Below, piece after piece: positions 38,206-46,301 of a stretch of DNA of 59,800 bases. Every line of letters starts with the position of its first letter. The stretch's first letter is position 1. Under the pieces are notes generated by a model, which saw only the letters and a program-made list of their open reading frames with translations, searched no databases and was not told the DNA's origin. The translations under genes were made by a program, and so were the position numbers. Origin of the DNA: Aurantiochytrium sp. KH105 (taxonomy: Eukaryota > Sar > Bigyra > Thraustochytrida > Thraustochytriidae); the NCBI GenBank assembly GCA_003116975.1, contig BGKB01000264.1, positions 1 to 59,800 of the forward strand. Direction: 5' to 3'.

Positions 38206-40491
38206 TTACCAGAACCAGTTGGTAATAGCAACGCGGCCATGAAATGATGGGCGAACCTCGTGGTCCAGTAGTCCACTCAAAAAGACGACGAGACGGCCCG
38301 GCAGGGGCCTCAGGTCAAGGACTGGCTCAGAGGGCAAATGACTCAGCCACAGACGAAGCTATAGATGTACGCGTGCAGGTTCGAGGAAGAAAAAAGGATG
38401 AACAAGACAGAAAGCGTTAGTATGATGGGTCGAACTGGAAAGCGAACGGTGGCAGTGGCCCCGTGAGCGCGTGCGATAAAAGAGCGAGAGCAAACTTACC
38501 TTGCCTCCGTGCGATTCGTCCCAATTCGGATTGCAATAGCAAATAGCAGATATTCTGCGATTGTCGGTAATCTTGGTGGCATCGTCCGGCGTCGCATCTC
38601 GGTGCCGACGGTAGCTCTCACCTTGATCCGGATAAAAAGCAAGCTGGGCCTCCCGGCCACCTTGAAGCTTGACAACAGACCCAAGTTCCTCATATAGTAG
38701 TGTAAATTGGTCCATGACCCCTGAAAAAGGCGGCTTGGAGCCTGGCGGCACCTCTCGGTTGAGCCACAACAAGCAGTCGCCGCGGGCAGACGGCGGGTCG
38801 CCCCGCATCATGAAGAACGATGAGGGCTCGGGAAGGCCAAGCTTCTCGAGCTCGTCGGCAGGAAGATTCAGGACAGAGTTTGTCATTTTCACAAAGTCCA
38901 CACAGCGCTGAAAGACGGCTCGAACGGCCCCCTCCGAGATGAAGTCGTCGATAATGCAGAAGCCGTTTGTGTAGAGGCTTGCGACGCGTTCCGACGTCAA
39001 AATCTTGTTTTGGGTCGCCTCTGCCACGCTGCAGGCCGCGTTCCATAGAGGGAACCGCAGCACGCGGCTACAGAAGGCAAATTGGTTTTCCACCAGATTA
39101 ACAATGGCATTGAGCGCATCCTGTTTCTGATGATAAAAGTCTTCGCTTCGAGAGGACCCCGACAGGATGGCAAGTCGTTCTGCAACTTCCTCGGACTCGG
39201 CGTCCTCTGGGTCAAAGTCGTTCTCGCCGACGCTAGCGGACTGTAATTTGTCTTGTTCGCGGAACGCGGCGTCCTCGTTCTTGCTATGCGTGCTGTTCTT
39301 GAGCCCGCTGCTCACGCTACTGCTGCTGCTACCGATATTTTGCGGCGCGACAGCTTCTTTGCTAATCGTACTGCTCCGACTATTGCTACGTGAGGCAAGA
39401 GAGGTGGCTGCAGCCGTCGAAAACCCCTTGATGCCGGTGGCAGTGCTGCGACTCCCTGCGTTCGCGGCGAGCTTTTCGTGCTGCTGCTGTTCGGCAGCAG
39501 ATTCGGAAAGAGCCATCTCCACGTCTCCGTCATCCGTGCTGGCGTCGTGAGCCTTGTGCAGCTGGCGCTGCTGGCGCTTTTGCTGCTGCTCTTCGCTCTG
39601 GCCCCTGTGCCCGCTTTTGGCACCGACATGACGATTTGCCTCTTGGGCGGTTTCGTCGGAAGGGGCCATGTCTTCGTCTTCTTCGCCCTCGGAGCGGGAC
39701 CGCGTGCACGGAATGCTCATGGCGTCGCCATGTTGCTCTCGGGACTGGCGAGATGCGCCTCTTGGACGGCGCTTGGCATCGTCCGTGCGCCAGTCCCCCA
39801 TGCTCGATGAGTCTTCCATGAGATCGTCCGTACCGTTTGCCTTCATCTCGCCATCGGCGTGTTCAAGGTCCTCGTCCACGTCGTCGACTTCGTCTAGATC
39901 CTCGTCGTCCACGTCATTTCCGGCTCCGCTGTGGATGCTCGAGTTAACGGCGCCCAGGTACACTTGGCGCTGGCACGAGCGCGCGGCGTCCAAGAGCGCT
40001 GGCGGGATGTCGAGGGCTGAGATGCAGGCCTCGCTGCTCTGAAGGATCAGGTCCGAGAACTCTGGGGGTAGGAGCTTCATGCAGAGCGTGTCCACCACCA
40101 TGGACCCGATCTGTTGCGTGCTTCTGTAGAGCAAGAGCGCCGAAAGTTTTCCGCGCAGGAAAGCGAGCTGGACCAGGATATCCCACTCTTGTGCGGTGTA
40201 AGGCGACAAGCTCGAATACCGTTTGCAGAGAGCGACCCAAGGGTGCACGACTGCGATCGTGGGGCGCCGCAAAAAGTCGTCGGCGTCATGGACATCGTAG
40301 CACGCCGAGGCGGCGCGCATGAGGTGGGCTGTCACGAGGGCGAAGACGCGGCACGACGTCCGAAGCGCCTGCGCCTCGCGCGCGTCGAGGAAGCCCATCA
40401 CCAGGCCGAAGGCGCTGCCTGGGAGCGCCAGCAGCTTGCAGGGGCTTCCCTTGCCCTGCTGCTCCCCGCCTGCCATGCTGGCGTCCGCCAT
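38206..40491 (-). CDS. F-box + PHD/EGLN-type prolyl 4-hydroxylase fusion, two exons
   Basis: A 714-residue protein. Exon 1 is 40491-38500 (664 codons) and exon 2 is 38358-38206 (50 codons plus stop). Residues about 20-55 read as an F-box: LLALPGSAFGLVMGFLD then LRTSCRVFALV, matching the LP...fLd...LR..CR.f pattern. Residues 195-470 are acidic, Gln/Ser-rich and disordered. Residues about 506-714 are a 2-oxoglutarate/Fe(II) dioxygenase of the EGLN/PHD type. They contain NGFCIIDDFISEG near 509, iron ligands His630 and Asp632 in RRHRDA, and CYCNPNWDESHGGK. Across the intron the domain continues LRLWLSHL, PLPGRLVVFLSG, iron ligand His697 in DHEV, and the 2OG-binding Arg706 in GRVAITNWFW. Without splicing the frame runs into the intron and loses the last iron ligand. 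Skp1 hydroxylation (as by Dictyostelium P4H1/PhyA) is the inferred activity. Confidence 0.87.
38359..38499 (-). other. Predicted intron in the F-box/prolyl hydroxylase gene
   Basis: Donor AAG|GTAAGTTTG at 38500/38499 and acceptor CATCTATAG at 38359. The length is 141 nt, phase 0. The unspliced frame ends at the TAG of the acceptor itself. Joining the exons continues the EGLN pattern SGGILRIFP...RLLFFWSD...HEV without a gap. Confidence 0.88.
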
Positions 40492-40569
40492 GCCCCGCGC
40501 CTCGCCGTCCTTTCCCCCCTCGCGCGCCCGTGCGTTGCTGCCGCTGCGCCCGCCGCTGCGCCTGCCGCT

Positions 40570-40594
40570 NNNNNNNNNNNNNNNNNNNNNNNNN
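40570..40594. other. Assembly gap (25 N)
   Basis: A run of 25 undetermined bases inside an extremely GC-rich stretch. The true gap length may differ. Confidence 0.99.
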
Positions 40595-40839
40595 CCGGCG
40601 AGCCCGCGCCGCGGCCTGCTCGCCGCGCCTCTCCGCCCCTCGCCGCCGCTGCCTTCGCTCTCTGCCGCCCTCCGCCGGCCGCGCCGCCCGCCCGCCCGCC
40701 GCTGGCCGCCGCCGCCTGCCTCGCCGGCGCCCGCTCTGCCCGCCGCGCCCGCTGCCCGCCTCCCTCTGCCCCGCGCGAGCCGCCGAGCGCACCAGGCCCT
40801 CGCCTCGGCGGCCGGAAGGCGAGGGAGGCCCTCCCTCCC

Positions 40840-40842
40840 TCC

Positions 40843-40881
<39 letters not shown>

Positions 40882-40897
40882 GCTTTCTTTCTTTCTT
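40840..40897. repeat. (CTTT)n tetranucleotide microsatellite
   Basis: About fourteen CTTT units with two single-base interruptions near 40881 and 40896. Confidence 0.9.
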
Positions 40898-41454
40898 CGT
40901 TTCTCTCTTGCCGCGCCTCGCGCCGCCTCGGCTCCCTGGCCGCCCTCCCTCCCTGCCCCCGCTGCTCCCGCGCCTCGCCTCGCCGCGCCGCCGCGCTCCC
41001 GCCTGCCGCTTCTGCTCTGCGCTGCGCTGCTGCTGCTCCGCCTGGCTGCTTGCTCGGCTCGCTTGCCCCTGCTTGCTTGCCTGGGTCTTCCCCCCTGCTC
41101 GCGGCCGGGCTTGTATAGACGGGGCTCAAACGCTCGTTTGGGGGAGAGAAAGGGAGCCAGAACTAGTGCGGACTAGTGCAGCAGCTGTGCGCTGCGCGCG
41201 GATGTGGGCGGAGATCATGGGGCAGCTCGGGAGGCAAAGAGCGAAGAGCCTGAGAGCACTGTCGACCCGAGCTCGAGGGGCGCCAGCCAGATCCAGCTAG
41301 CCATGAAAGCAGATCCAGCTAGCCATGACTAGTTTTGCCGCGTCTATGGAAAAGAGCAAAGTTGCAAGACTGGTTTTTCGTGTTTTTTGATTTTTCCTTG
41401 TTGCATCAGACAGACACCATACGACCGGGTGGCCGGCCGCACGCAAGGCCACGC

Positions 41455-41509
41455 CCGGCTTTGACCCGGCCTTGACCTGGCTTTGATCCGGCCTTAACCC
41501 GGCCTTGAC
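41455..41509. repeat. Five tandem 11-nt units
   Basis: Five consecutive 11-mers with consensus C(C/T)GGC(C/T)TTGAC, diverging by one or two bases each. They lie 160-215 nt upstream of the RING-CH start codon. Confidence 0.85.
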
Positions 41510-41669
41510 TGGCCCGACCTCAGCTTCGTCTCCGCCGCTCCGGAGGGAACAAGCACGCAAGGGCAGCAGAAGAGCGTGACCGACTCGTAAGAAAAGATAT
41601 ACATACTGCAGGCAGAAGAAAGAGCGCGCAGACCCAGAATAACAAGCCGTGCTTTCCTCGTCCAGCATC

Positions 41670-42872
41670 ATGCCGGCAGCGGCTAATGGCAGCAGAGAAC
41701 TCACTCTGCGCACGACGACGGGCGACGTGAGCGCGACCGTTTCCTGGAATGAGGATCGTATCTCGCAAGATCGCGTCAGCGAGTTCGCGCGCCAGGAATT
41801 TGGATGGGAGAATCCTCGCATTGTGCATGAGGGCGCTGTTCTCCTGCCCGGGGCGACCATTGATCTTACACGTAGCAGTTCCGTCTTCATCATCGTCCCG
41901 CTGCGGCCGTTCGCCGCACAAGATCGACCCAACGTACCCTCCGGCGCTCCATCACCTGCGGCACCCACGCCATCTACGTCTTCCGCATTGGCCGGATCAA
42001 ATGCAGCAAGTGCGCTGCCTGCAGCTGCGCCATCTTCGCCAGCTGAGCCATCATCGCCGCCGGCGCAGACGCCCAATGCGGCCCCGCAAGAGCCCAAGAC
42101 GTGCAGAATTTGTCTCGAGGAAGAGGGCGAAGAGACCGTGGAGGCCTCGACGACGACCACGGGAGGGTTCTGGCACGATCCGAGCTGGGATTCGCGCTTC
42201 ATTGCGCCTTGCATGTGTCGAGGGACAATGAAGTACGTGCACATTGGCTGTCTTAATCAGTGGCGGCTTCGCGCAGCTTCGGGATCGGGATTCTTCAAGT
42301 GTCAACAATGCGGCTTCGAGTATCTCGTGGCAAGAACTCATGCTGCTCAAGTCATCGACATTCTCGCAAGCGACCAAGTGTGTGCCGTCGTGGCAGCCGT
42401 CTTGCTCGTACTTTGCATCGAGCTTGCAGCCGTGCTCCTCGACAAGTCAGGTGGCGGCCGCTGGGTACGGCAATATGCCACGCTGCCAATACCGCGCGAC
42501 ATTCGCAAGGTCTTTATCAAGTACTTTGGTGTCGCCTCTCAAGCAAGAATGGAATATCACTGGAGCGGACTCGTCGCAGTAGGGGCAGTTGGCGCGGCAC
42601 AACATATCGCACAACTTGTGGACCGCCACTTTTGGCGAGTGCGGAACCACGTCAATCCAATCGACATGTTCTGGGACAATCCCAACGTTCTATTCATCGG
42701 CGGATCGTTAGCAACGCAGACGCACGAGTCGCTCTCGCGAAGCTTGCTGGGTGTTGGCCTCATTTACTGCGCGGTTGAAATCTTCAAGGCCCTCAAGAGC
42801 GAAACGCTACGAATACTCCAGACGCTTGGTGAAAGGGTGCTCGAGCCACCCCCCTCCGCAACTGCCAGCTAG
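41670..42872 (+). CDS. RING-CH (MARCH-type) membrane E3 ligase with possible ubiquitin-like N terminus
   Basis: A 400-residue protein from ATG 41670. Residues about 10-75 could be a ubiquitin-like beta-grasp: ELTLRTTTGDVSATVSW, then WENPRIVHEGAVLLPG and SVFIIVPL. An Ala/Pro/Ser-rich linker follows. The RINGv domain (about 144-218) has the C4HC3 pattern: CRICLEE, PCMCRGTMKYVHIGCLNQW and CQQCGFEY. An acidic insert of about 25 residues lies between the first and second Cys pairs. Two hydrophobic segments follow (near 235-260 and 360-380), as in MARCH/Doa10-related ligases that ubiquitinate membrane proteins. A candidate AATAAA for this transcript is at 43046-43051. It is head-to-head with the F-box/hydroxylase gene. 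Confidence 0.9.
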   Translation: MPAAANGSRELTLRTTTGDVSATVSWNEDRISQDRVSEFARQEFGWENPRIVHEGAVLLPGATIDLTRSSSVFIIVPLRPFAAQDRPNVPSGAPSPAAPTPSTSSALAGSNAASALPAAAPSSPAEPSSPPAQTPNAAPQEPKTCRICLEEEGEETVEASTTTTGGFWHDPSWDSRFIAPCMCRGTMKYVHIGCLNQWRLRAASGSGFFKCQQCGFEYLVARTHAAQVIDILASDQVCAVVAAVLLVLCIELAAVLLDKSGGGRWVRQYATLPIPRDIRKVFIKYFGVASQARMEYHWSGLVAVGAVGAAQHIAQLVDRHFWRVRNHVNPIDMFWDNPNVLFIGGSLATQTHESLSRSLLGVGLIYCAVEIFKALKSETLRILQTLGERVLEPPPSATAS

Positions 42873-43188
42873 CTAGCTAGTGTATACAACTAGCAGCTCG
42901 TCAAATGTGAAAGCGAGTCAACGCTTGGCCCGTGTGGTGGGCTGTTGTGGTGTGTATGTGTAATTGTTGTAATCATCTTGACGATGAAACATTTTGTGTG
43001 TGAGAGAGAAAAAGAAGAAGAAGAAGAGATTGTGTGTGTGTCGTCAATAAACGATTACGCTTGACAGCTGCTGCAAGGCTTTCCTTGCTTGCTTGATTGT
43101 GTGTGTAAGTGTGTGTGTGTGGGAGACAGAGAGGGAGAGAGAGCGAGACAGAGACAGAGACAACGCGACACGCGTCGGACAAGACATC
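42873..43188. other. 3' region of the RING-CH gene with GT and GA runs
   Basis: It contains AGCTAGCTAGCTAG just after the stop, an AATAAA at 43046-43051, TGTG runs (43100-43120) and GAGA/CAGAGA runs (43120-43162). No gene other than the possible small spliced frame starting at 43189 is seen. Confidence 0.5.
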
Positions 43189-43377
43189 ATGTCTAAGCCC
43201 GAATGGTGTTACGAAACTTGGATGTACGAGAAGAAGACACCGGTAAGTGTGTAAAGACGAAAAGGCAGGCAGCACAAACGCTACAATCGATCACAGATCC
43301 TCGTTTTATCAACCGCGATTCTTTTGGATTGGAAAAAAAAGAACCACCAATCGAAGATTAAACGAATAGGAACCTGA
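43189..43377 (+). CDS. Possible small two-exon protein of 44 residues
   Basis: ATG 43189 opens an 18-codon exon rich in Trp, Tyr and Lys (MSKPEWCYETW...). It ends at 43242 on a consensus donor GTAAGTGTG. A CACAG acceptor at 43292-43296 joins in phase 0 to 26 further codons (a short hydrophobic ILVLSTAILL segment, then a Lys-rich tail) with stop at 43375-43377. The intron would be 54 nt. I do not recognise the product. Length, hydrophobic core and basic tail would suit a tiny membrane subunit, but a chance combination is quite possible. A different, more distant second exon is also possible. Confidence 0.25.
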
Positions 43378-43878
43378 CGGCTCCGACAAATGTGTCCGTT
43401 TCGTTGCGCGGCAGTGTACATCGCCTTTGCACATAGCGCTACGTCCCATCCTTAATACTTCCCGAAAGAAATCTCGTGCGCCTCTCCTCTCTTTCGCTCC
43501 TCACCGCCCCCCCCTTAATTCCCCTTTTTTTTCTTTCTTTTCCTTTTCTGTTGTAATTCCGTTTCGAACCCTTTTCCTTTCCCTCTTAACCTTTAACACC
43601 ATGCCCGAAGCGACATTCGTTTCGAAAAAAAAAACAATCGCAGAGCATCCTTACCCAGTCGGCAAGAGAGAGAGTGTGTTGTGTTGTGTGTGTGTCGAGA
43701 TCACGACGTCCGTGTAGCTTCGTAAAAAACAAAGTCAGACACGCACGAGGTGCCGTGTGTTATGTTGTGTGTGTGTGATGAGGGAAGACACTAAGCAGGG
43801 CCGCCGCCAGATCTCCAAAATCTGTCGTCGTCGACACGCCCAGAAGAGTAAAAGTGTGTGTGTGTGTGTGGGTGCCCT
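43378..43878. other. Convergent 3' spacer before importin-alpha
   Basis: T-rich and C-rich stretches (43495-43590) and several TGTG runs (43672-43695, 43755-43780, 43855-43871). The last runs up to the importin-alpha stop. No gene is seen. Confidence 0.5.
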
Positions 43879-45531
43879 CTACTGCATGTTGTTAAAGGAG
43901 AAGCCGCCCTGCTGGCCGCCCTGCTGGCCACCACCACCAAAGGGCGCCTGCGGCGGGTTGCCGCCCATGTTCTGGCCACCAAAGGTGAACTGCTGACCAG
44001 AGGCATCGACGTCCGGGCCGTCATCGAGAAAGTCATCGTCGCCATCAGCAAAGTATGCAGCGTAGATCTTCGAGGCCTTCTCAGCGACCTCTGGCTCCGA
44101 GTTGTGCGTAAGCTCAAAGATGCGCTCGTCGCCGTTCTCCTCGATAATGCTGCGTGCAAACACGTTGACGCCCGTGCTGGCCTTCTCAATCTCACCGACC
44201 TTGAGGATGTTGTCCAGACCCTCGAGCGCGACGTTGCGCACGCGAGTGTCCATCAGGCCAATGAGCTCGCAGTACGGCCGGATGCAGCCAGCCTCAACGA
44301 GGATCTTGATCTGTTCAGGAGTGCCGCCGGAGGTGGCGTTGGAGATGGCCCACGCGGCCTCCTTCTTGATGTCGAGCTCCTCTTGATCGAGAAGGTGGAT
44401 GAGAATCGGGATGATCTTGGCGTCAATGACAGCCTGAATCTGGTCGCGGCTACCCGCCGTGATGTTGGAAATGGTCCAGCAGGCCTCCTTGCGAATGCCC
44501 TTGCGCTCGTGGCTGAGGAGCGCCAAAAGGTGCACGAGTGCGCCATTCGACACCACCACCTGGGTCTGCAGGTCGTCGCCCGTGACGATGTTGCCGACCG
44601 TTCGAAGCGCCGGGGTCTTGACACCCGTGCTCGTGTGCATGAGGAGCTCAATGCAACGCGGCACGACGCCGCTCTCAATCACGGCCTGGATGTTGATCTC
44701 ATTCGGACCGTCGGAAAGGTAGGAAAGCGCCCAGCAGGCGTCCGTCAAGACGTCGACATCGTCGTGGTACACGAGCGAGGCGAGAGTCTTGAGAGCGGGA
44801 CGCACCGTTTCGAATTCAGGTGCAGGGCGTCCGCGGCAAAAGTTCGACAGCGTCCAGGTGGCGTTGCGGAGCATGCTGAGCTTCGACTTGCCGTTGATCT
44901 GCGCCAACAGAGCCGGAAGCGCATTGCACTCGAGCACCTGCTTGCGGCACTCGTGACCATCACCAGCAATGTTACCGAGAGCCCAGACGGCCTGCTCGCA
45001 GACGTCTTCCTCGGGAGAAGACAAGAGTTGGACAAAAATGGGGATGGCGCCGGCTTCGATCACGATCTTAGTCTCCTCCGGGGTGCCACTGGCAATGTTG
45101 GTGAGTGCCCAGGCAGCCTCAAACTGCAGACGCGGGTTGTCAGCGTACTGCAGGAACTGCACGAAGCGCGGGACGACGCCGCTTTCGATCACGTTACGGA
45201 TCGGAGGGTTCTGCTCAATCGAGAGCAGACGGCGAAAGTTCTTCGTATGCACGAGCCACTCCTGGGGGTTGTTCGACATGACACCCTGCACATAGAGCGG
45301 GATGTCGGTCTGCTGCGGCTGCGGAGCGGCCGCGCCGCCCATTGCGCCCGCCATGGCATCGCCGGGGGTGTCCTGCCGCCGCCGCTGGCGCAGTCGGTCA
45401 GCCTTCTTCTGCTTTCGGATCTGGACCGAGGTCTCCTCGCGGTTCTTGCGCGCCTCCAAGAGGTCCACGCCGGCCTTCACATTCTCTCCGGTAGGCGCCT
45501 GCCCGCTTCCAAGGTCTCCGAACGCGGACAT
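43879..45531 (-). CDS. Importin subunit alpha (karyopherin alpha)
   Basis: Nuclear import adaptor of 550 residues, the usual length. The N-terminal importin-beta-binding domain is basic ([20 protein letters not shown] near 29-48, then RQRRR). About ten armadillo repeats follow (about 85-500). They carry the repeated W...N pattern of the NLS groove: [60 protein letters not shown] and [12 protein letters not shown]. The C terminus is acidic and then Gly/Gln-rich ([13 protein letters not shown]), a stretch typical of importin-alpha from several protists. It carries classical NLS cargo with importin-beta. An opposite-strand frame of 643 codons across the gene is a shadow. The promoter is shared head-to-head with the methyltransferase gene and contains a large palindrome. 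Confidence 0.98.
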   Translation of the reverse strand: MSAFGDLGSGQAPTGENVKAGVDLLEARKNREETSVQIRKQKKADRLRQRRRQDTPGDAMAGAMGGAAAPQPQQTDIPLYVQGVMSNNPQEWLVHTKNFRRLLSIEQNPPIRNVIESGVVPRFVQFLQYADNPRLQFEAAWALTNIASGTPEETKIVIEAGAIPIFVQLLSSPEEDVCEQAVWALGNIAGDGHECRKQVLECNALPALLAQINGKSKLSMLRNATWTLSNFCRGRPAPEFETVRPALKTLASLVYHDDVDVLTDACWALSYLSDGPNEINIQAVIESGVVPRCIELLMHTSTGVKTPALRTVGNIVTGDDLQTQVVVSNGALVHLLALLSHERKGIRKEACWTISNITAGSRDQIQAVIDAKIIPILIHLLDQEELDIKKEAAWAISNATSGGTPEQIKILVEAGCIRPYCELIGLMDTRVRNVALEGLDNILKVGEIEKASTGVNVFARSIIEENGDERIFELTHNSEPEVAEKASKIYAAYFADGDDDFLDDGPDVDASGQQFTFGGQNMGGNPPQAPFGGGGQQGGQQGGFSFNNMQ

Positions 45532-45696
45532 CTTCTCCTGCTCCTTGTCCTCGTCGACGAACGCGGCCTTCTCCTACTTCTTCTCCTTCTCCTTCTCCTT
45601 CTCCTCCTCGGCGAGCGAGCGAGCGCGCGCGCGGCTGCGGCGAGCGGGCGAGCTCGGGCGCGAGGGAGCGAGCGGCTGGGGCGAGCGAGCGAGCGC

Positions 45697-45697
<1 letters not shown>

Positions 45698-45735
<38 letters not shown>

Positions 45736-45736
45736 T
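45698..45736. repeat. (GTGC)n tetranucleotide microsatellite
   Basis: About nine to ten GTGC units upstream of importin-alpha. Confidence 0.93.
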
Positions 45737-45803
45737 CCGCGAGCGCGAGTGAGCGTCGGCCCTTTCTGTCTTTGCCGCGCCCGGCCTGACGAGGCCCGCT
45801 CTT

Positions 45804-45872
45804 CGACTTGCGGGCCGGTGCTGCAAGTGCGAAATGGCGCCATTCCGCACTTGCGCCGCGGCGCGCAAGTCG
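45804..45872. repeat. Nested palindrome (potential cruciform)
   Basis: The inner arms at 45824-45853 are complementary at 14 of 15 pairs around the centre AATGGCGCCATT. The outer arms CGACTTGCG (45804-45812) and CGCAAGTCG (45864-45872) are perfectly complementary and share the same centre, near 45838. Internal sequences between the arms pair only partly. Confidence 0.9.
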
Positions 45873-46301
45873 GCTATGCGTGAATGGCCGCGGCGCAGGC
45901 TGAAGCGGTTGCACGCGGACGTGACTAGGGTTAACGCTAGCTATGCCCTATGACCAGGAAGCCTGGCGAAGAAAGCGCGGGGCGCGGAAAGTTTTTACCG
46001 CGATTTTCGCAGCAAAATGAAAGCCAAAAGATACGCCCGCAGTCCACCACACAGTCGCAAGGTTTCGGGCGGACTTTGTGTGGTCTGACCCCCTTTGAAA
46101 GAGGTAAATCTCGCGCCCCGCACCTCCGCAGAGGCGATCGCCGTCCGGACCGTCGCAACTCTCAAGGCGGAGCAGCAGGGGTGGGGGAGAAGGGGAAAGG
46201 ACGGGGAACAGTCACCACAGCGCTCCCACAGCGATCCCCCAGGGGCCCCGAAGAACTCCGGCGGCCAAACGCGGCACTGGCCACGAGAGCGAGCGGCGGA
46301 G

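Larger units (their letters stand above)
40492..41669. promoter_or_regulatory. Head-to-head spacer with assembly gap and phased repeats
   Basis: A 1178-nt spacer between the F-box/hydroxylase and a RING-CH ligase. It holds an N-run (40570-40594), a very GC-rich stretch (40500-41090) interrupted by a CTTT array (40840-40897), an 18-nt direct repeat (41289-41306 and 41311-41328) and five tandem 11-nt units (41455-41509). Long frames over the GC-rich part are compositional. No gene is seen. Confidence 0.6.
45532..46301. promoter_or_regulatory. Head-to-head spacer with GTGC repeats and a large palindrome
   Basis: A 770-nt spacer. Features are a CTTCTC run (45560-45606), GCGA/GAGC-rich DNA, a (GTGC)n array (45698-45736) and the palindrome at 45804-45872. 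No gene is seen. The downstream methyltransferase frame extends back to 46095 without an ATG. Confidence 0.6.

Noticed and set aside
38359..38499. The 46-residue C-terminal tail of the unspliced hydroxylase frame
   Set aside because: It is the translated intron and ends at the acceptor TAG. The spliced exon supplies the conserved HEV and GRVAIT motifs instead.
40114..41300. Long frames on both strands across the N-run
   Set aside because: They span an assembly gap and CCT/CTTT repeats and give Pro/Ala/Phe-Leu-Ser filler. Not genes.
43858..45789. 643-codon open frame on the plus strand
   Set aside because: It is opposite importin-alpha, with no recognisable protein. It is open because GC-rich sense codons rarely give antisense stops.
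45398..45914. Frames with Thr-His-Ala-Arg repeats upstream of importin-alpha
   Set aside because: The repeats come from reading the GTGC microsatellite. Not a protein.
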